Positions 49,876 through 58,977 of a stretch of 64,000 nt of DNA are shown here, in pieces (the stretch's first letter is position 1; each line of letters begins with the position of its first letter). Source of the DNA: JAWKXU01 sp964468045 (lineage in GTDB: Bacteria > Pseudomonadota > Alphaproteobacteria > Sphingomonadales > Sphingomonadaceae); contig CAYXTO010000006.1 of the NCBI GenBank assembly GCA_964468045.1, positions 116,625-180,624 of the forward strand, read 5' to 3'. Position numbers and translations under genes: made by a program. The notes below the pieces were generated by a model, which saw nothing but the letters and a program-made list of their open reading frames with translations, ran no database searches and had not been told where the DNA came from.

Positions 49876-50319
49876 TCAGGCCTGCCCGGCTGCCGCTATC
49901 GGCGCGCCATCGCCAAAGCCCCACATCCGTTCCAGATTGTAGAAGCTGCGCACTTCCGGACGGAACAGATGCACGACGACATCGCCGGCATCGATCAGCA
50001 CCCAGTCCGCCGCGGGCAGCCCTTCCACCCGCGGACCCGGGCGACCGGACTGCTTGATCCGTTCCGCCAGTTTCTGCGCGATGGCGGCAACCTGCCGCGT
50101 GGAGCGGCCGGACGCGATCACCATGTAGTCGGCAATGCTCGATTTGCCCGCAAGCGAAATCGAGATGACATCCTGTGCCTGATCCTCATCGAGCGAGGAC
50201 AGCACGAGTTCGTGAAGCGACCCTGCTTCCGGGGCCGCGCCGGTAAAAGCCTCAGCCATTCTGTGAGCTTCTCCGGCGGTGGAACCGGCCGTGGCCGGTA
50301 TGGTCTGCGCATGATTCAT
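49876..50319 (-). CDS. rsfS: Ribosomal silencing factor
   Basis: The 147-residue product contains LDEDQAQDVISISLAGKSSI, then ADYMVIASGRSTRQVAAIAQ and DWVLIDAGDVVVHLFRPEVR, hallmarks of RsfS, which binds L14 (uL14) and blocks subunit joining. A start at 50259 (127 residues) is an alternative, since the first 20 residues are not conserved. It lies downstream of nadD in the standard order. Confidence 0.88.
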   Translation of the reverse strand: MNHAQTIPATAGSTAGEAHRMAEAFTGAAPEAGSLHELVLSSLDEDQAQDVISISLAGKSSIADYMVIASGRSTRQVAAIAQKLAERIKQSGRPGPRVEGLPAADWVLIDAGDVVVHLFRPEVRSFYNLERMWGFGDGAPIAAAGQA

Positions 50320-50376
50320 CGCAGTTGTTCAGGCTCCTGCTGGCGGGGTGGGATAACGCGAAAGACGGTTCGCGCC

Positions 50377-51042
50377 TCATGCACGCTCCGTCCCGGTATC
50401 GGTTTGGACAGGATGATGCGTCACTTGGTCCCGGGGCGGTGTTCCCGCCATGCGGGACGCCCAATCAGGATCGGCGCGGCGGATGGCCGTGGCCGAACGT
50501 GGATCAGGATCGAAACGCAATTCTATCAGCGCCGGTGCGCTCCATTCACCCCGGTTACGAAAACTGGCTGCATCCGTGCGGTAACGCCGCAACCAGGCCA
50601 TCGCGGGGCTCGCGAGGGCGGCGTCATCATAACCCGGCCGGGCGATTACCGCAATCGGCATCGTTCGCGCTATGCCGCGCCAGTGTTTCCAATGATGGAA
50701 CTGGGCGAGATTGTCCGCCCCCATCACCCAGACGAACCGCCGCCGGGGCCAGATCCGCCGGAGCGCCCGCAGCGTGTCGATCGTATAGGACGAGCCAAGC
50801 TGGCGCTCGATCGCCGTGACCCGCACCGGCATGCGCCGGGCCTGCGCGCGGGCGGACCGCAGGCGGGCGGCAAGCGGGGCCATGCCCGCCTTCGGCTTCA
50901 GCGGATTGCCGGGCGAGACCAGCCACCACATCTCCTCCAGCCCCAGCGCATCCATGGCGAAGCGGGTGATGCGCCGGTGCCCGCCATGGGCGGGATTGAA
51001 ACTTCCGCCCAGCAGGCCGGTGCGCAACCTGGCCGCCGTCAC
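50377..51042 (-). CDS. nadD: Nicotinate-nucleotide adenylyltransferase
   Basis: The 221-residue protein has TGLLGGSFNPAHGGH at residues 8-22, the nucleotidyltransferase HxGH site, and SSYTIDTLRAL. It adenylylates nicotinate mononucleotide in NAD synthesis. Its ATG overlaps the stop of the aldo/keto reductase gene (ATGA), which is unusual next to proA. Confidence 0.92.
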   Translation of the reverse strand: MTAARLRTGLLGGSFNPAHGGHRRITRFAMDALGLEEMWWLVSPGNPLKPKAGMAPLAARLRSARAQARRMPVRVTAIERQLGSSYTIDTLRALRRIWPRRRFVWVMGADNLAQFHHWKHWRGIARTMPIAVIARPGYDDAALASPAMAWLRRYRTDAASFRNRGEWSAPALIELRFDPDPRSATAIRRADPDWASRMAGTPPRDQVTHHPVQTDTGTERA

Positions 51043-52091
51043 CTGGGATGTCGCCTCTTCGCCATCGTGGCGGAGCGGTATTCGCCTTGGAAGCCCAGCA
51101 TCCAGCCGGGATATTCAGGCGCAAGCGCGCTCGCCGCATCGAGCTGGTCCAGCTCGGCCTCGCTCAATTCCACCGCGCAGGCCGCGATATTGTCCGCCAG
51201 CTGGTCGGCCCGCTTGGCCCCGACGATCACCGTGGAAACGACCGGCCGATGCAGCAGCCAGGCCAGCGCCACCTGCGCCACGGATGCGCCCCTGGCCTGC
51301 GCCATCGGTCGCATGACGTCGATCAGGTCGTAGGCGCGGTCGAGCTCGACCGGCGGGAAATCGAACCGCCCCCGGCGCCCCTCGCCCTCCAGCGTCTGGT
51401 CCACCCGGCCGTATTTGCCCGACAGCAGGCCGCCGGCCAGCGGGCTCCAGACCATCAGGCCCAGCCCCTCGCTTTCGAGCATCGGCACGATCTCCCGCTC
51501 GAGATCGCGCCCGGCGACGGTGTAATAGGCCTGCAGCGAGACGAATTTTTCGAGGCCGAGCCGTTCGGAGATCCCCAGCGCCTTCACGATCTGCCAGGCC
51601 GCCCAGTTGGACACGCCGATATAGCGGGCCCGGCCGGAACGCACGATATCGTCCAGCGCGCGCAACGCCTCCTCGATCGGGGTCTGCGCATCCCAGCCGT
51701 GGATCTGGTAGAGATCGACATGATCCAGCCCGAGCCTGCCCAGGCTGGCGTCGATCTGGCCCAGCAGATGATAGCGGCTCATCCCGGTGTCGTTGGGACC
51801 TTCGCCCATCGGCGCCACGGCCTTGGTCGCCACGATCACATCCGAGCGCCGGACGCCCAGCGCACGCAGCGCTTCGCCGACAAATTCCTCCGACTGGCCG
51901 GTAGTGTAGCTATTGGCGGTATCGATGAAATTGATGCCGGCATCCAGCGCCTGGCTGACCAGCGCGGTGGATGCATCCTGATCGAGCCCGGCAATCGCCT
52001 CGAACCGGCCCGGTTTCGTGCCGAAGGTCATGGCCCCGAGACACAATTCGGAAACGAACAGGCCGGTATTGCCCAAACGATTGTAACGCAT
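51039..52091 (-). CDS. Aldo/keto reductase
   Basis: The 350-residue protein has the AKR barrel: the tetrad is IDTANSY (Asp and Tyr), ATKAVA (Lys), and YQIHGWD (His). LGNTGLFVSELCLGAMTFGT is the N-terminus, and IGVSNWAAWQIV is a conserved loop. It uses NADPH to reduce an unknown aldehyde or ketone. It lies between proA and nadD, which are usually adjacent, and is coupled to nadD by a four-base overlap. Confidence 0.9.
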   Translation of the reverse strand: MRYNRLGNTGLFVSELCLGAMTFGTKPGRFEAIAGLDQDASTALVSQALDAGINFIDTANSYTTGQSEEFVGEALRALGVRRSDVIVATKAVAPMGEGPNDTGMSRYHLLGQIDASLGRLGLDHVDLYQIHGWDAQTPIEEALRALDDIVRSGRARYIGVSNWAAWQIVKALGISERLGLEKFVSLQAYYTVAGRDLEREIVPMLESEGLGLMVWSPLAGGLLSGKYGRVDQTLEGEGRRGRFDFPPVELDRAYDLIDVMRPMAQARGASVAQVALAWLLHRPVVSTVIVGAKRADQLADNIAACAVELSEAELDQLDAASALAPEYPGWMLGFQGEYRSATMAKRRHPR

Positions 52092-52131
52092 AGGAAATCT
52101 CCCGCTGCGAATTGCCGTGGCGCCTGTCGGA

Positions 52132-53412
52132 TCAGGGGCGGGTCTGGCCGCTCCCCCTGACCACCCACTTGTAGGTCGTCAGCCCCTCGAGCGCGACGGG
52201 GCCGCGCGCGTGCAGCCTGCCGGTGGCGATCCCGATTTCCGCGCCCAGGCCGAATTCGCCGCCATCGGCGAACTGGCTAGAGGCGTTCACCATCACGATC
52301 GCGCTGTCGACCTCGGCCAGGAAGCGTTCCGCCGCCGCGTCATCCGCCGTGATGATCGCGTCCGTATGGTGCGAGGAATGGCGGGCGATATGCTCGAGCG
52401 CGGCGTCCAGCCCGTCGACCACCGCGACGGACAGCACGGCGTCGAGATATTCCGTATCCCAGTCATTGGCCCCGGCCGGCCCGATGCGGGGATCGATCGC
52501 CTGGGCCCGGCTGTCGCCCCGCAATTCGCAGCCGGCATCGAGCAGCGCGCCGACGACCTCGCCCGATGCGGGGAAATTCGCATCGAGCAGCAAGGTCTCC
52601 ATCGCCCCGCAAATCCCGGTGCGGCGCATCTTCGCATTGCGCGAGACATCGACCGCCATGGCCGGATCGGCGGCGGGATGGATATAGGTGTGGCAGATCC
52701 CGTCCAGATGGGCGAGCACCGGCACCCGGGCATCAGCCTGCACCCGGGCGACCAGGCCCTTGCCGCCACGCGGCACGATCATGTCGATCAGGCCGGCGGC
52801 GGCCAGCATGGCCCCGACCGCGGCGCGATCCTGCGTGGGGATGAGCTGCACGGCCGCGGCGGGAATTCCGCCCGCTTCCAGGCCCCTGGCGAACGCCACC
52901 TCGATCGCGCGGTTGGAATGGACCGCCTCGCTCCCGCCGCGCAGCAGCACGGCATTGCCGGCGCGCACGCACAGCGCGGCGGCGTCGGCCGTCACATTCG
53001 GGCGGCTTTCATAGATGATGCCGATCAGCCCGATCGGCACCCGCACGCGCGACAGCCGCAGGCCGTTGGGACGCTCCACCCGCTCTATCACCTGCCCGAC
53101 CGGATCGGGCAGGGCCGCCACCGCCTCGACCGCGTCGGCGATCCCGGCAAGGCGCTGCGGATCGAGCCGCAACCGGTCCAGCATGGCCGGGCTGAGCCCG
53201 TTCGCTTCCCCGGCCGCGACGTCGCGGGCATTGGCTGCCAGCACTTCGGCCTCCGCATCGCGCAGGGCCTGGGCCGCCTGACGCAGGGCCGCAGCCTTGG
53301 CCGCGTCGCTCATCCGCGCCAGCACGCGCTGCGCGGCCCGGCCGGCATGGGCAAGGCGTTCAACCAGCGCTTCGGGCGATTCGGCGGAGAGGATGGCAGG
53401 TTCTGCGGACAT
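52132..53412 (-). CDS. proA: Gamma-glutamyl phosphate reductase
   Basis: The 426-residue protein has the catalytic cysteine in RTGICGAMETLLL, and VPIGLIGIIYESRPNVTAD, which is the NAD-binding segment of ProA. It reduces glutamyl phosphate to glutamate semialdehyde in proline synthesis. It is divergent from the M23 gene, with a 258-bp gap that holds two TTAA sites and a GTGTTAACAC palindrome at 53548-53557. Confidence 0.93.
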   Translation of the reverse strand: MSAEPAILSAESPEALVERLAHAGRAAQRVLARMSDAAKAAALRQAAQALRDAEAEVLAANARDVAAGEANGLSPAMLDRLRLDPQRLAGIADAVEAVAALPDPVGQVIERVERPNGLRLSRVRVPIGLIGIIYESRPNVTADAAALCVRAGNAVLLRGGSEAVHSNRAIEVAFARGLEAGGIPAAAVQLIPTQDRAAVGAMLAAAGLIDMIVPRGGKGLVARVQADARVPVLAHLDGICHTYIHPAADPAMAVDVSRNAKMRRTGICGAMETLLLDANFPASGEVVGALLDAGCELRGDSRAQAIDPRIGPAGANDWDTEYLDAVLSVAVVDGLDAALEHIARHSSHHTDAIITADDAAAERFLAEVDSAIVMVNASSQFADGGEFGLGAEIGIATGRLHARGPVALEGLTTYKWVVRGSGQTRP

Positions 53413-53670
53413 GGCGCGCGCCTAGCAGCTTGGCGGGGAATTGTCAGGGGCGAATCCGTGCGACTCGACGATTTGCGCCATTTTCGCCTGGAATCGGGGA
53501 TCAAACAACGCCGCACGAACGGTTGCGTTCCCGCTCCTTGCAATCAAGTGTTAACACGGGGCGGGATTAACCAACCATTCATCGCGCGACTCCCTCGACT
53601 CAACCGCTTTCCGCTGCGCCGAAATGGCGGGCCCGCGAAACGCGTGCTAGCCGCCCCCCGGTTAAAAAAG

Positions 53671-54846
53671 ATGGCGGGAACGGGGTCGTTCATTTTGAAA
53701 CATGGGTTGTCCAGCGGCACGTTTATCCGCCGCCTGCAGGAACTGTTCCCTGATCGCGAGTTCTTCATGCGATCGCAGGGCCATGTCCGCTTCATCAAGA
53801 TCACGTCCCGGATGCAGATCGTCGGCGTCGCCCTGGTCGCGCTGGCCTTGCTGGTCTGGGTCGGCACCATCGCCGGAATGACGATCAGCCAGTTCCTGTC
53901 CCGCGCCGATCGCATCGAACTGCTCGAGCGCGAAGCCAAGGTGGCGACCGCCGAAAACCGCGTCTCCGCCTATCGCGACGATCTCGATACCGTGGCCGAC
54001 GATCTCAAGCGGAGACAGGATTTCATCGAGGAGATGGTGGACAGCCTGCCGGCGGACGTCAAGGACGACGAAACCGTGTCGGACAGCAGCGGAGAGGCGG
54101 AAAAGACCATCTCCAAGGTCAGCGCCGCCATTCCGGAAGCCTCCGCGCTGGCCCGGATCGAAGCCCGCCAGCTGGCCTTCGTCGAGAATCTGACTCGCTT
54201 TGCGGACCGCCGCGCCAAGCGGGCCGAGCTGGCGATCCGCAAGCTCGGCCTCGATCCGCGCCGGATGCTTGCTTCCGCGAAGGACGCCCAGGGTGGTCCG
54301 CTCGAATTGCTGTCCACCGGCCGCGACGGGTCGATCGATCCGCGTTTCGAAAGGCTCGGGTTCAGCCTGTCCCGGATGGAAGCGCTGGAACGCGGGCTGA
54401 AAAGCATTCCGCAGGTGATGCCGGCCAGCCTAAAGATGATTTCATCGGGCTTCGGCTATCGCCGCGATCCGTTCAATGGCGCCGCAGCGATGCACGCCGG
54501 CCTCGATTTCCGCGGCCCGGTCGGCGCGCCGATCTATGCCGCGGCCAAGGGCAAGGTCAGCTTCGCCGGCCGCAAGTCCGGCTATGGAAACTGCATCGAG
54601 ATCAGCCATGGCAACGGGCTCATGACCCGCTACGCCCACATGTCCGCCTTCCGCGCCAAAGTGGGGCAAGAGGTCGCTGCCGGCGCTGTCATTGGCGCGA
54701 TCGGCAGCACCGGTCGCTCGACCGGACCGCACTTGCATTTCGAAGTGCGGATCAACGATCGCGCGGTCAATCCGCGCCCCTTCCTGGAGGCAGCGCCCCA
54801 TGTTCTCGAAGAAGCTCGCGGAGAAACCGCGACGCCCGGCCGATAG
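53671..54846 (+). CDS. M23 peptidoglycan endopeptidase
   Basis: The ATG at 53671 yields 391 residues; a TTG at 53695 is also possible, since neither has a good ribosome site. One membrane helix (VALVALALLVWVGTIAGMTI) at about residues 55-75 is followed by a coiled coil (residues 90-240), then a LytM domain. The zinc ligands are intact: HAGLDFRG (H..D) and PHLHFEVRIN (HxH). It likely cleaves peptidoglycan cross-links at the envelope. The last 47 bp overlap the bactofilin gene. Confidence 0.88.
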   Translation: MAGTGSFILKHGLSSGTFIRRLQELFPDREFFMRSQGHVRFIKITSRMQIVGVALVALALLVWVGTIAGMTISQFLSRADRIELLEREAKVATAENRVSAYRDDLDTVADDLKRRQDFIEEMVDSLPADVKDDETVSDSSGEAEKTISKVSAAIPEASALARIEARQLAFVENLTRFADRRAKRAELAIRKLGLDPRRMLASAKDAQGGPLELLSTGRDGSIDPRFERLGFSLSRMEALERGLKSIPQVMPASLKMISSGFGYRRDPFNGAAAMHAGLDFRGPVGAPIYAAAKGKVSFAGRKSGYGNCIEISHGNGLMTRYAHMSAFRAKVGQEVAAGAVIGAIGSTGRSTGPHLHFEVRINDRAVNPRPFLEAAPHVLEEARGETATPGR

Positions 54847-55246
54847 ATCGATGGCGGGCGGCACCTTTTCCGTCATCGGCCCCGATGTCATCATCCGGGG
54901 CGATATCAAGGCCACCGCCGATCTCCATGTCGACGGCCGGATCGAAGGCGATATTTCGTGCTCGTCGCTGGTGCAGGGCGAAAGCAGCGCCGTGACCGGG
55001 GCGATCCTGGCGGAAAGCGCGCGGCTGGCCGGCCGGGTCCAGGGCTCGATCAGCGCGAGCCAGCTCGTGGTGCTGCGCACCGCCCGGATCGAGGGTGACG
55101 TGTTCTACGATGCGCTGACCATCGAGCAGGGCGCGGAAGTGACGGGCCGCTTTGCCCATCGCACCAGCGCGGAAGCCGCGATGCCCGCTGCCGTGCCCGC
55201 CGTGGAAGAGAACGGCGACGAACCGCGCCTTTCGCTGGCCCGCTAA
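54800..55246 (+). CDS. Bactofilin (DUF583)
   Basis: The ATG at 54800 has GGAGG ten bases upstream and gives 148 residues. The start lies 47 bp inside the M23 gene in another frame. The bactofilin beta-helix has FSVIGPDVIIRGDIKATADL, VDGRIEGDIS and VQGSISASQLVVLRTARIEG. Bactofilins polymerise at membranes and recruit peptidoglycan enzymes. Pairing with an M23 enzyme is known from other species such as Helicobacter. The stop is one base before repeat C. Confidence 0.93.
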   Translation: MFSKKLAEKPRRPADRSMAGGTFSVIGPDVIIRGDIKATADLHVDGRIEGDISCSSLVQGESSAVTGAILAESARLAGRVQGSISASQLVVLRTARIEGDVFYDALTIEQGAEVTGRFAHRTSAEAAMPAAVPAVEENGDEPRLSLAR

Positions 55247-55247
55247 A

Positions 55248-55310
55248 GTGATTTCGCAGCAAGTGGAATCACTTGCTGATCCGGAAATCACGGAAAACAG
55301 GTAAATTCCA
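55248..55310 (+). repeat. Dispersed repeat, copy C
   Basis: It starts GTGATTTCGCAGCAAGTGGA and matches copies A and B over the nested stems, then AAACAGGTAAATTCCAG. A short CCAGA/TCTGG hairpin follows to about 55325 in place of the distal module. It lies one base after the bactofilin stop and before the converging acyl-CoA ligase. Confidence 0.85.
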
Positions 55311-55342
55311 GAACCGGAAAATCTGGGGCGAAGGTCAGGCGC

Positions 55343-57079
55343 TCAGGACGCGGGCGGGCTGACCGGCAGCGCTATCTTTCCCGCCGCCACCTCGGCCTTG
55401 AGCGCCTTGCGGTCGAGCTTGCCGATCATCGTCTTGGGCAGATCTTCCCGGATTTCCACGCCGATCAGGCGTTCATGCTTGCCGACATGCGGGTCGAGCC
55501 AGGCGCGCAGCTGTTCGCCCGTCACCGGATCGGCGCCGTCTTTCAGGCTGACAAAGCCCATCGGGCTTTCGCCGCGATAGGAATCGGGCACCCCGATCAC
55601 CAGCGCTTCCTTGACCGCCGGATGCTGCAGCAGGACTTTCTCGACCCGGCTCGGGAATACCTTGAAGCCGCCCACCGCGATCATGTCCTTGCTGCGATCG
55701 ACGATATGGATGTAGCCGTCGGGATCCAGCGTAGCGATATCGCCGGTTCGCAGCCAGCGCTCTCCATCGCGCTCGGCGAAGGCCTGCGCCGCCGCGTCGG
55801 GCCGGTTCCAGTAGCCCTGCATGATCTGCGGGCCGAGAATGGCCAGCTCGCCGGGTTCGCCCGCAGGCGCATCCTGCGCGGGATCTTCCTTGTCCAGCAG
55901 CCTGATCCGGGTCGCGGGCAAGGGCTGGCCGATGCTGCCCGGCCGGTTTTCGCCGCGCAGCGGATTGGTGGAAACCACCCCGCTGCTTTCGGTCAACCCG
56001 TAGCCTTCGATCACCTTGGCCCCGGTCTCCTGCTCGAACCGGGTCTTGAGCGGAAGCGCCAGCGGCGCCCCGCCCGATATGCATTCCCTGAGTGACGAGA
56101 AATCGGTGCGCGCGCATTTGGGATGGTCGAGCAGCGCCTGGAACATCGTCGGCACCCCGAACAGGGAGGTCGGACGAGTCCGCGCGATGGTGTCCAGCGC
56201 CTGCCCGGCATCGAACCGTGGCAGCATCACGATGCACCCGGCATTCGCCACCGTGCGGTTGAGCACGCAGGTATTGGCGAAGACATGGAACAGCGGCAGC
56301 ACGCCCAGGACGACATCGCGATTGTCGCGATCCGGATCGACCGCGCGAACCTGCCGGGCATTGGCGGAGAGGTTCTGGTGCGTCAGCATCGCACCCTTCG
56401 GCGTGCCGGTGGTGCCGCCGGTATATTGCAGCAAGGCCAGGTCATCAGGTCTGACCGGGACCGGCTCGGGCGCCGTGCCGGCCAGGCAATCCCGCCATTT
56501 CCAGACATCGGGCCGGCGGGGCAGGCGCGCGATCTGGCTGCGGCCCAGCACCTTGAGCGCGAGGCGCTTGGGCCAGGGCAGCATGTCGCCAAGGGACGCG
56601 ATGATCAGGCTTTCCAGCGGAGAATTGTCGAGCACTTCCAGGGCTGTCGGCAACAGGGCGGCAACATCGGTGGTCACCAGCACCCTCGTGCCGGAATCCA
56701 CCACCTGGGCTTCCAGTTCCTCCGCGGAATAAAGCGGGGAGAAATTGACGACGACCGCGCCTATCATCATCGCGCCGTAATAGGCCGAAAGATAGGCGGG
56801 AACATTGGGGAGGAACAGGCCCACCCGATCCCCCCTGGCGATGCCGCGCCGCTGCAATCCGGCGGCAAAGCCGCGGGCCTGGCGGAGCATTTCCGCGTAG
56901 CTGCAGGTCCGGCCCAGGAAATCGATCAGCGGCGCATCGGGCCGCCTGGCGACGGCTTGCTCGAACATCTCGGGAAGAGTGAGCGGCGCGAAGGACAAAT
57001 CCCATTCGCATGCATGGGCATAATGCGCCGCCGCTATGCCGCCCCGCCCCGAACTGTCGCCACCTCGCTCCACCCGCAC
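55343..57079 (-). CDS. fadD: Long-chain acyl-CoA synthetase
   Basis: The 578-residue protein has the AMP-binding core YTGGTTGTPKGAMLTHQNLS, then GYGLTESSGVV, TGDIATLDPDGYIHIVDRSK and GGFKVFPSRVEKVL. It activates fatty acids with CoA and ATP. The GTG at 57079 has a nearby GTG at 57073 as an alternative. It converges on the bactofilin gene across repeat C. Confidence 0.9.
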   Translation of the reverse strand: MRVERGGDSSGRGGIAAAHYAHACEWDLSFAPLTLPEMFEQAVARRPDAPLIDFLGRTCSYAEMLRQARGFAAGLQRRGIARGDRVGLFLPNVPAYLSAYYGAMMIGAVVVNFSPLYSAEELEAQVVDSGTRVLVTTDVAALLPTALEVLDNSPLESLIIASLGDMLPWPKRLALKVLGRSQIARLPRRPDVWKWRDCLAGTAPEPVPVRPDDLALLQYTGGTTGTPKGAMLTHQNLSANARQVRAVDPDRDNRDVVLGVLPLFHVFANTCVLNRTVANAGCIVMLPRFDAGQALDTIARTRPTSLFGVPTMFQALLDHPKCARTDFSSLRECISGGAPLALPLKTRFEQETGAKVIEGYGLTESSGVVSTNPLRGENRPGSIGQPLPATRIRLLDKEDPAQDAPAGEPGELAILGPQIMQGYWNRPDAAAQAFAERDGERWLRTGDIATLDPDGYIHIVDRSKDMIAVGGFKVFPSRVEKVLLQHPAVKEALVIGVPDSYRGESPMGFVSLKDGADPVTGEQLRAWLDPHVGKHERLIGVEIREDLPKTMIGKLDRKALKAEVAAGKIALPVSPPAS

Positions 57080-57130
57080 AGCCTGCCGCGCCAGGCGCGG
57101 CGCGGCAAGCGGAAAACGTGAACCGGCGGC

Positions 57131-57829
57131 TTAATCGGCGGCGGATTCGCTGGCGCGCTTCGCTTCCAGCCAGGCGGCGGCCTCCGCCTCCTGCGCGGCT
57201 TCGACCGCAGCCTTGGCGGCGGCTTCACGTTCCGCGCGCAGTTCCTCGATCAGGGCTTCCCGGTCGCCGGTCATGTCCGGATCGGCTGCGCGTTCCTCGC
57301 TGATGCCCGCCTTCTTCGCCGCCTTGGCGACGACCGCGTCCAGCTCGCGCTGCGAGCACAGGCCAAGTGTGACGGGATCCTTGGGCTGGATGTTCTGGAT
57401 GTTCCAGTGGCTGCGCTCGCGGATCGCGGTGATGGTGTTGCGCGTGGTGCCGATCAGCTTGCCGATCTGGGCATCCGAGATTTCCGGATGATTGCGCAGG
57501 ATCCAGGCGATGCCATCGGGCTTGTCCTGCCGCTTGGAAACCGGGGTATAGCGCGGCCCCTTGGTGCGGCTGACGGAAACCGGCGCGCGCTGCATCCTCA
57601 GGCGGTATTCCGGATCGCCCTGGCCGCGCTCGATCTCTTCATGCGTCAGCTCGCCGGAATGGATCGGATCGCGCCCCGTATATTTGGAGCTGGCGAGATC
57701 GTCCGCCATCGCCTGGACCTCCAGAATGTGGAGGCCGCAGAATTCGGCGATCTGCTCGAAAGTGAGCGCGGTATTGTCGACCAGCCAGGATGCCGTGGCA
57801 TGGGGCATCAGCGGTGTGGGTTGGGACAT
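57131..57829 (-). CDS. trcR: Cell-cycle regulator TrcR (DUF1013)
   Basis: The start at 57829 has GGAGAG upstream and gives 232 residues. MPHATASWLVDNTALTFEQI and then EFCGLHILEVQAMADD show a DNA-binding region, and DGIAWILRNHPEISDAQIGK with LIGTTRNTITAIRERSHWN is the conserved central HTH-like block. The C-terminus is Ala/Glu-rich. DUF1013 proteins are RNA-polymerase-associated cell-cycle regulators in Caulobacter. A hairpin separates it from the lipid genes. Confidence 0.88.
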   Translation of the reverse strand: MSQPTPLMPHATASWLVDNTALTFEQIAEFCGLHILEVQAMADDLASSKYTGRDPIHSGELTHEEIERGQGDPEYRLRMQRAPVSVSRTKGPRYTPVSKRQDKPDGIAWILRNHPEISDAQIGKLIGTTRNTITAIRERSHWNIQNIQPKDPVTLGLCSQRELDAVVAKAAKKAGISEERAADPDMTGDREALIEELRAEREAAAKAAVEAAQEAEAAAWLEAKRASESAAD

Positions 57830-57877
57830 GATTCTCTCCGCCCGAAAAAGGGCCAAAACAGGGCCAGAAAATATAAG

Positions 57878-57899
57878 GGCCGCCCCATGCGGAGCGGCC
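57878..57899 (-). terminator. Hairpin between the lipid operon and trcR
   Basis: GGCCGC and GCGGCC pair around a ten-base loop. The minus strand then reads CCTTATATTTT, an imperfect U-tract that could end the glycosyltransferase transcript. Confidence 0.5.
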
Positions 57900-57949
57900 G
57901 ATCACGCCACCATGTAGGCGATCCCCGCCCTTTCGGCAAGCGCGATACG

Positions 57950-58975
57950 TCAGGCAGCGAGCGCCTGAGGCTCGCAAGCCAGCGCCGAAAGGAATTGCGC
58001 GGCGCTGGCTTCCCAGCTGTAGGTGGCCGCATGGGCGACGCAGCTTTCGCGGTTCAGCTTCAGCGCGCCCGCGATCGCGCGATCGAGATCCCCGTCCATC
58101 GCGCCGCTGCGGGCCGTCAATATGTCGAGCGGCCCCGTGACCGGATAGGCCGCGACCGGCGTGCCGCACGCCAGCGCCTCGATCATCACAAGACCGAAGG
58201 TGTCGGTCCTGCTCGGAAACACGAACACATCCGCGCCAGCATAGCAGGCGGCCAGATCCGCGCCTTGCTGCTTGCCGAGGAAATGGGCCGTGGGGAATTG
58301 CAGCTTCAGCCGCGCCAGCGCGGGGCCATCGCCGACCACCACTTTCGATCCCGGATGGGCCGAGCGCAGGAACGCTTCGATGTTCTTCTCGACTGACACC
58401 CGACCGACATAGAGCTGGATCGGCCGCTCGAGCTCCCAGAACAGGGCGGGCGGCTCCCTGTCCGGATGGAAATCGGCGAGATCGACACCTCGGCTCCAGG
58501 GCCGGACCTGCGGCAATCCCTGGCTGCACAATTGCGCCCTGACCGTATCGGTGGCCACCATGATTCCCGCCGACGGCCGATGGAACCAGCGGATATAGGG
58601 CCAGAAGGCGCCGGCGGGCAGGCCCGTGCGGCGCGCGAGATATTCCGGAAACTGGGTGTGGTAGGCCGTGGTGAAGGAAATTCCGCGCGACAGGCAGTGC
58701 CGCCGCGCGGCCAGCCCCAGCGGACCTTCGGTCGCGATATGGACCGCGTCCGCACGGATCGCGGCCAGGCGCCTGCCGATATTGCCGCGCCGGGCCAGCG
58801 CCAGGCGGATTTCCGGATAGCTCGGGCACGGCATCGAAGCGAACTGGTCGGGGGAAATGACCGTGACGTCATGCCCCCGCGCGCGCAATTCCCGCGTCAC
58901 CGCCGACAGGGTGCGGACGACCCCGTTGACCTGCGGCGCCCAGGCATCGGTCACCAGGGCGATGCGCAGCGCCAT
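57950..58975 (-). CDS. GT4-family glycosyltransferase, possible lipid glycosyltransferase (Agt-like)
   Basis: The ATG at 58975 gives 341 residues. The N-terminus LRIALVTDAWAPQVNGVVRT is typical of GT4 lipid mannosyl- or glucosyltransferases, and SRTDTFGLVMIEALACGTPV is the donor-binding C-terminal motif. It lies two bases after the metallophosphoesterase gene. In phosphate-starved alphaproteobacteria such pairs (plcP-agt) replace phospholipids by glycolipids; that function is inferred. A general cell-wall or LPS glycosyltransferase is the alternative. Confidence 0.7.
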   Translation of the reverse strand: MALRIALVTDAWAPQVNGVVRTLSAVTRELRARGHDVTVISPDQFASMPCPSYPEIRLALARRGNIGRRLAAIRADAVHIATEGPLGLAARRHCLSRGISFTTAYHTQFPEYLARRTGLPAGAFWPYIRWFHRPSAGIMVATDTVRAQLCSQGLPQVRPWSRGVDLADFHPDREPPALFWELERPIQLYVGRVSVEKNIEAFLRSAHPGSKVVVGDGPALARLKLQFPTAHFLGKQQGADLAACYAGADVFVFPSRTDTFGLVMIEALACGTPVAAYPVTGPLDILTARSGAMDGDLDRAIAGALKLNRESCVAHAATYSWEASAAQFLSALACEPQALAA

Positions 58976-58977
58976 GC

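Noticed and set aside
53548..53570. CtrA-box-like TTAA pair before the M23 gene
   Set aside because: The two TTAA sites are 12 bp apart, not the seven of the CtrA consensus, so a CtrA site is not supported; only a GTGTTAACAC palindrome remains.
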